Part shown: in pieces, positions 5,284 through 7,294 of the stretch
How the letters are laid out: every line of letters begins with the position of its first letter
How positions within the stretch are numbered: position 1 is the first letter of the stretch
Assembly (NCBI GenBank): GCA_037446575.1
Contig: JBBIII010000159.1
Span: 1 to 7,294 of the forward strand
DNA: 7,294 bases
Direction: 5' to 3'
Source of the DNA: JBBIII01 sp037446575
Lineage (GTDB): Bacteria; Bacteroidota; Ignavibacteria; UBA10030
Notes under the pieces: generated by a model
What the model saw: the letters and a program-made list of their open reading frames with translations, nothing else
Told to the model about the DNA's origin: nothing
Database searches by the model: none
Made by a program: the position numbers and the translations under genes

Positions 5284-7284
5284 ATGAAAAAAACTAATGG
5301 CGAAGTGCGTATTGGATTTTACATTTGTCATTGCGGCGTTAATATAGCTTCAATGGTAGATGTTAAAATTATTCAGGAATATGCTTCAAGTCTTCCAAAC
5401 GTTGCAATTTCTCGCGATTATAAATATATGTGCTCTGATCCGGGGCAGGAATTGATACGGCAGGACATAAAAGAACAGAAACTAAACCGGCTTGTTGTTG
5501 CGGCTTGTTCGCCTTTTTTACACGAACAAACTTTCCGCTGCGCTGCTATGAAAGCCGGGCTCAATCCTTTCTATTTCCAGATGGTAAATATCCGCGAACA
5601 TAATGCTTGGGTGCATACAAATCGCAATGAAGCAACTGAAAAGGCAAAAGATTTAATACGAGCGGCAATTCATCGAGTTAATTTCCATAAACCGCTCGAA
5701 CGGAAACGCGTTCCAATTAATCCGAATGCAGTAGTTGTTGGCGGTGGAATTGCAGGAATTCACACAGCTCTTTCTTTAGCCAATGCTGGCAAGCATGTCT
5801 ATCTTATTGAACGAGAGCCAACTATCGGCGGACATATGGCGCAGTTTGATAAAACATTTCCCACACTCGATTGTGCCGCTTGTATTCTAACGCCAAAAAT
5901 GACAGCGGTTAGGCAACACCCTAACATAACTTTATGGTCATATTCGGAAGTTACAAAAGTTGACGGCTTTGTAGGTAATTACAAAGTTACTGTTCGCAGA
6001 AAACCTCGATATATAAATGAAGAACTTTGTATTGGTTGCTTAGACTGCATTGAAAAATGCGTCTACAAAGAAGGAAAAACACCGGATGAATTCAACTTGG
6101 GACTTAGCAACCGCAAACCCGTTTATATTCCATTTCCTCAAGCGGTTCCTCAACTTGTTGTTATTGATGAAGAAACCTGTATCGAATTCAAATCTGGAAA
6201 ATGTAAAAAAACTTGCGTAGAAGCCTGTGCTGATCGTAATGCAATCAATTTCAATCAAAAAGAGGAGATTAAAGAAATTGAAGCAGGGACAATTGTTATT
6301 GCAACAGGATTTCAAACTGTTGATCCCAAACTGATACCTTATTATGGATATGGCGTATATTCTAACGTATATACTTCATTAGAAGTAGAGCGCCTTATCA
6401 ATGCATCTGGCCCTACATCTGGGCAGGTCGTGCTTCGGAATGGAACTGCGCCGAAAACAATTGGCATCATTCATTGTGTCGGCTCGCGAGATGAAAACAC
6501 GAACCGTTGGTGTTCGCGTGTATGCTGTATGTACTCGCTAAAATTAGCGCATCTTATAAAAGAACGTACAGAAGCAGAAATCTATAATTTTTACATAGAT
6601 ATGCGTTCACCGGGTAAAAGTATGGAGGAATTCTACAACCGTGTTGCATCAGAAGGAGTGCATTTTATCCGAGGCAGAGTCGCAGACATCTTTCCAGAGG
6701 CAACAGATAATCAAACTGGAAGACTCATTGTAAAAGCGGAAGATACTCTGATTGGAAGAATGCTAAAAATTCCTGTTGATATGGTTATACTCTCTGTCGG
6801 CTTAGAACCTAACAGCGATGCACAGGAAGTTCGCCGCATGTTCAACATTACTTGTTCAACAGAGGGATTCTATTTGGAGCGGCATCCCAAACTTGCGCCC
6901 GTCAATACTTTTACTGATGGAATATTCCTTGCAGGTTGCTGTCAAGGACCGAAAGACATTCCAGATACTGTAGCGCAAGCAGGCGCCGCCGCCTGCGAAG
7001 CATTACAGCTTATCGACACCGGCTATGTCGAACTTGAACCTAATACTGCCTTTGTTGTTGAAGAAGAATGTTCCGGCTGTAGAACATGTTTAACAATTTG
7101 TCCTTATAATGCAATTACCAGAGATGATATAAAAAATAAAGCAGTCATAAATGAAGTTCTATGTAAAGGATGCGGTACATGTGTTGCCACTTGCCCATCC
7201 GGCTCAATTAAGCAAAATTTATTTGAAGACGAAGAAATTTTATCCGAAATTAAAGGCATTCTAATAGGAACAGAAGGAATTTAA
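5284..7284 (+). CDS. hdrA: Heterodisulfide reductase subunit A (HdrA), FAD and multi-[4Fe-4S] protein
   Basis: 666 residues from the ATG with GGAGG, close to full-length HdrA. The N-terminal domain has GFYICHCGVNI (C15, C17), C50 and AACSPFLHEQTFR (C75), the usual HdrA cluster site. The FAD-binding fold follows: VVGGGIAGIH (151-160), then IGGHMAQFDKTFPTLDCAAC (181-200). An inserted ferredoxin part has C249/C252/C255/C259 and a stretched second motif C299/C307/C311/C315. The second half of the flavin domain has IHCVGSRD (396-403), the cysteine group C410/C414/C415, and FLAGCCQGPKDIPDTVAQAG (548-567). The C-terminus is a two-cluster ferredoxin (C596/C599/C602/C606 and C627/C630/C633/C637). In methanogens and many anaerobes the HdrA FAD is the site of flavin-based electron bifurcation. 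Here the likely partner is the HdrC-HdrB fusion four bases upstream. No MvhD, hydrogenase, formate dehydrogenase or FlxABCD partner is in view, so the second electron donor or acceptor is unknown. Confidence 0.95.
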   Translation: MKKTNGEVRIGFYICHCGVNIASMVDVKIIQEYASSLPNVAISRDYKYMCSDPGQELIRQDIKEQKLNRLVVAACSPFLHEQTFRCAAMKAGLNPFYFQMVNIREHNAWVHTNRNEATEKAKDLIRAAIHRVNFHKPLERKRVPINPNAVVVGGGIAGIHTALSLANAGKHVYLIEREPTIGGHMAQFDKTFPTLDCAACILTPKMTAVRQHPNITLWSYSEVTKVDGFVGNYKVTVRRKPRYINEELCIGCLDCIEKCVYKEGKTPDEFNLGLSNRKPVYIPFPQAVPQLVVIDEETCIEFKSGKCKKTCVEACADRNAINFNQKEEIKEIEAGTIVIATGFQTVDPKLIPYYGYGVYSNVYTSLEVERLINASGPTSGQVVLRNGTAPKTIGIIHCVGSRDENTNRWCSRVCCMYSLKLAHLIKERTEAEIYNFYIDMRSPGKSMEEFYNRVASEGVHFIRGRVADIFPEATDNQTGRLIVKAEDTLIGRMLKIPVDMVILSVGLEPNSDAQEVRRMFNITCSTEGFYLERHPKLAPVNTFTDGIFLAGCCQGPKDIPDTVAQAGAAACEALQLIDTGYVELEPNTAFVVEEECSGCRTCLTICPYNAITRDDIKNKAVINEVLCKGCGTCVATCPSGSIKQNLFEDEEILSEIKGILIGTEGI

Positions 7285-7288
7285 GGAG
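7283..7288 (+). promoter_or_regulatory. Ribosome binding site for a gene starting just past the window
   Basis: AAGGAG overlaps the hdrA stop and is followed only by AAAGAA before the window ends. No terminator is present. A start codon is expected within a few bases of the edge, so the operon very likely continues with another gene. Confidence 0.6.
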
Positions 7289-7294
7289 AAAGAA

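Noticed and set aside
6979..6996. GC-rich inverted repeat (GCAGGCG, four-base loop, CGCCTGC) resembling a terminator stem
   Set aside because: It lies inside the conserved HdrA segment QAGAAACEA, has no T-run after it, and is explained by Ala/Gly codons.

Overview
The window is one stretch of plus-strand, tightly packed genes for anaerobic electron transfer. It holds the last 34 or so codons of an HdrA-like gene, a 141-base AT-rich gap, then five complete genes: etfB, etfA, a membrane-bound NarI/HdrD-type iron-sulfur oxidoreductase, a soluble HdrC-HdrB fusion, and a full-length hdrA. A ribosome binding site right after the last stop shows that the operon continues past the edge. No RNA gene, mobile element, CRISPR array or foreign island was seen.

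The organism looks like a strictly anaerobic, AT-rich bacterium: bacterial-type Shine-Dalgarno sites (GGAG/GAGG) precede every gene, and all gene products are flavin or iron-sulfur proteins of low-potential metabolism. The sequence alone does not let me name a phylum. Lineages with AT-rich genomes and many Hdr/Etf clusters, such as Ignavibacteria, Cloacimonadota or other uncultivated anaerobes, are compatible guesses and no more.

How the genes could work together (inference): EtfBA collects electrons from acyl-CoA dehydrogenases or a similar flavin donor and passes them to the 676-residue membrane protein. That protein has the build of Etf:(mena)quinone oxidoreductase (EMO): a five-helix, probably heme b, membrane domain, two [4Fe-4S] clusters and a cysteine-rich (CCG) domain. 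The 401-residue HdrC-HdrB fusion and HdrA form a soluble heterodisulfide-reductase-like module in which HdrA could bifurcate or confurcate electrons. Placing both modules in one operon suggests that quinone-linked Etf chemistry is coupled to ferredoxin-level chemistry through HdrA.

The most unusual feature is in the two CCG proteins. In both, every cluster-ligand cysteine of the first CCG domain has been replaced at matching positions, and the last cysteine of the second CCG domain is replaced by an acidic residue (Asp in one, Glu in the other). The two are clear paralogues. The HdrA tail at the left edge is likewise a paralogue of the complete HdrA at the right edge, so the locus carries at least two HdrA copies flanking the Etf/EMO genes.
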